Assembly: GCF_000003815.2 (NCBI RefSeq)
Contig: NC_049985.1
Span: 3,616,157 to 3,680,156, forward strand
Reading direction: 5' to 3'
DNA: 64,000 bases
DNA from: Branchiostoma floridae
Lineage: Eukaryota > Chordata > Leptocardii > Amphioxiformes > Branchiostomatidae
A model generated the notes under the pieces. That model made no database searches and was not told the origin of the DNA. It worked only from the letters and a program-made list of their open reading frames with translations. Numbering within the stretch: the first letter of the stretch is position 1; each line of letters begins with the position of its first letter. Both the position numbers and the translations under genes were made by a program. Shown here in pieces: positions 63,337-64,000 of the stretch.

Positions 63337-63573
63337 GTCTACTTCTACTTCTTCCTGCCGTGGCGCGAGCTGTCCCGCCTGTGGGGCGTGCTCCAGAGCC
63401 TTGTCCTTCCCGTCTGGCTGCGTGGCCCGCTCGTCCGCTTCTACTGCTGGCTCTTTGGAGCGAACCTTAAGGAGGCGCTTGTCTCGGACCCCTCTCAGTA
63501 CACATGTATACAAGACTTCTTCACAAGGAGACTCAAGCCAAACGCAAGACCTTTAGACCCTGTTCACAGAATA
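63337..63573 (+). CDS. PISD: Phosphatidylserine decarboxylase, one internal exon (partial)
   Basis: A 79-codon exon with a CCTTCCAG acceptor and a GTAAGT donor. The translation starts VYFYFFLPWRELSRLWG and includes LPVWLRGPLVRFYCWLFG, NLKEALVSDPSQY, FFTRRLKPNARPL and ends DPVHRI, where the family continues into SPSDGR. This is the N-terminal third of the mature PSD domain of PISD, the mitochondrial inner-membrane enzyme that decarboxylates phosphatidylserine to phosphatidylethanolamine. The pyruvoyl-forming LGST-type site lies in later exons outside the window. An upstream exon with the mitochondrial targeting sequence must exist, but I could not identify it between 56.3 and 63.3 kb. The exon is GC-rich compared with its AT-rich flanks. 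Confidence 0.9.
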
Positions 63574-63716
63574 GTAAGTACAATTTGATGTTCTTTTTAG
63601 AATGAAGCATTAGGACTTTCTCAGGCGGACTTTTGTGAAACCTCTATTTGCCATTTTAGATGGACAAAAGTCAATAGTGGACAAGCGTACTGCGTCTTAC
63701 ACAATACAAAGACAGT

Positions 63717-63744
63717 ATTGTAGTAGTAGTAGTAGTAGTAGTCG
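63717..63744 (+). repeat. (TAG)n microsatellite
   Basis: Eight TAG units in the intron after the PISD exon. Confidence 0.85.
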
Positions 63745-64000
63745 TGCTAATGCCTGAGGCAATTGTCACCTCTTCACGATGTCATGATTTAATGCAGTGG
63801 GAGAGGTCACAAAACTGACTAAAATATCCTCTGTAGTGTATACATGTCAAGATATATGGTATGCAGGATATCAGTGGTAAATTACTACCTAGTACTCAGT
63901 TTTTACCTGTACGGATTTAGCCTCCGTAGCAGGCTCTCTGGGGCCTTTTTTCGGCTCATAGAAATGGGTCACTGATATGGGTCACTGATTGCCAGCCAGT

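Overview
The window is animal nuclear DNA: split genes with GT-AG introns, tRNA-derived SINEs, a non-LTR retrotransposon and dozens of short inverted-repeat elements (MITEs). Gene content and repeat style suggest a cephalochordate (amphioxus, Branchiostoma). That assignment is inference from the proteins and repeats; no species marker was read directly.

Layout. 1-6.6 kb holds no recognisable gene, only MITE-like inverted repeats and a 5'-truncated LINE fragment (about 5.7-6.37 kb, minus). 7.58-37.25 kb is a cluster of four complete six-exon genes for HSD11B1/HSD11B1L-like short-chain dehydrogenases (SDRs), here called A (minus, 7578-14030), B (plus, 15035-19576), C (plus, 29503-32685) and D (plus, 33814-37252). 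A and B are head to head; C and D are a tandem pair. All four have an N-terminal membrane anchor, an intact TGxxxGIG nucleotide-binding motif and a shared upstream motif TGGGAACGAGAYGCGGAAG. None has the SDR catalytic Ser or Tyr at the aligned positions; only the Lys remains. A full-length two-ORF LINE (ORFs 23801-25417 and 25414-28950) with a (GAAA)n tail lies between B and C and ends a few tens of bases before the shared motif of C.

39.33-56.22 kb is a complete tryptophan 2,3-dioxygenase gene (TDO2, plus). I could assemble 15 exons (399 aa) plus one possible 27-nt microexon. Its introns carry several MITEs, a minisatellite and SINE pieces. 56.3-63.3 kb is intergenic, rich in paired MITEs. 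At 63337-63573 one exon of phosphatidylserine decarboxylase (PISD, plus) appears; the rest of that gene runs beyond the window.

How the genes relate. TDO2 starts the kynurenine pathway, PISD makes mitochondrial phosphatidylethanolamine, and the SDR cluster looks like an expanded family of membrane-anchored dehydrogenase-like proteins. Nothing ties the three into one pathway; the neighbourhood is ordinary animal gene order. The most unusual feature is the whole family of apparently catalytic-residue-less SDR proteins kept open by selection or recent duplication.
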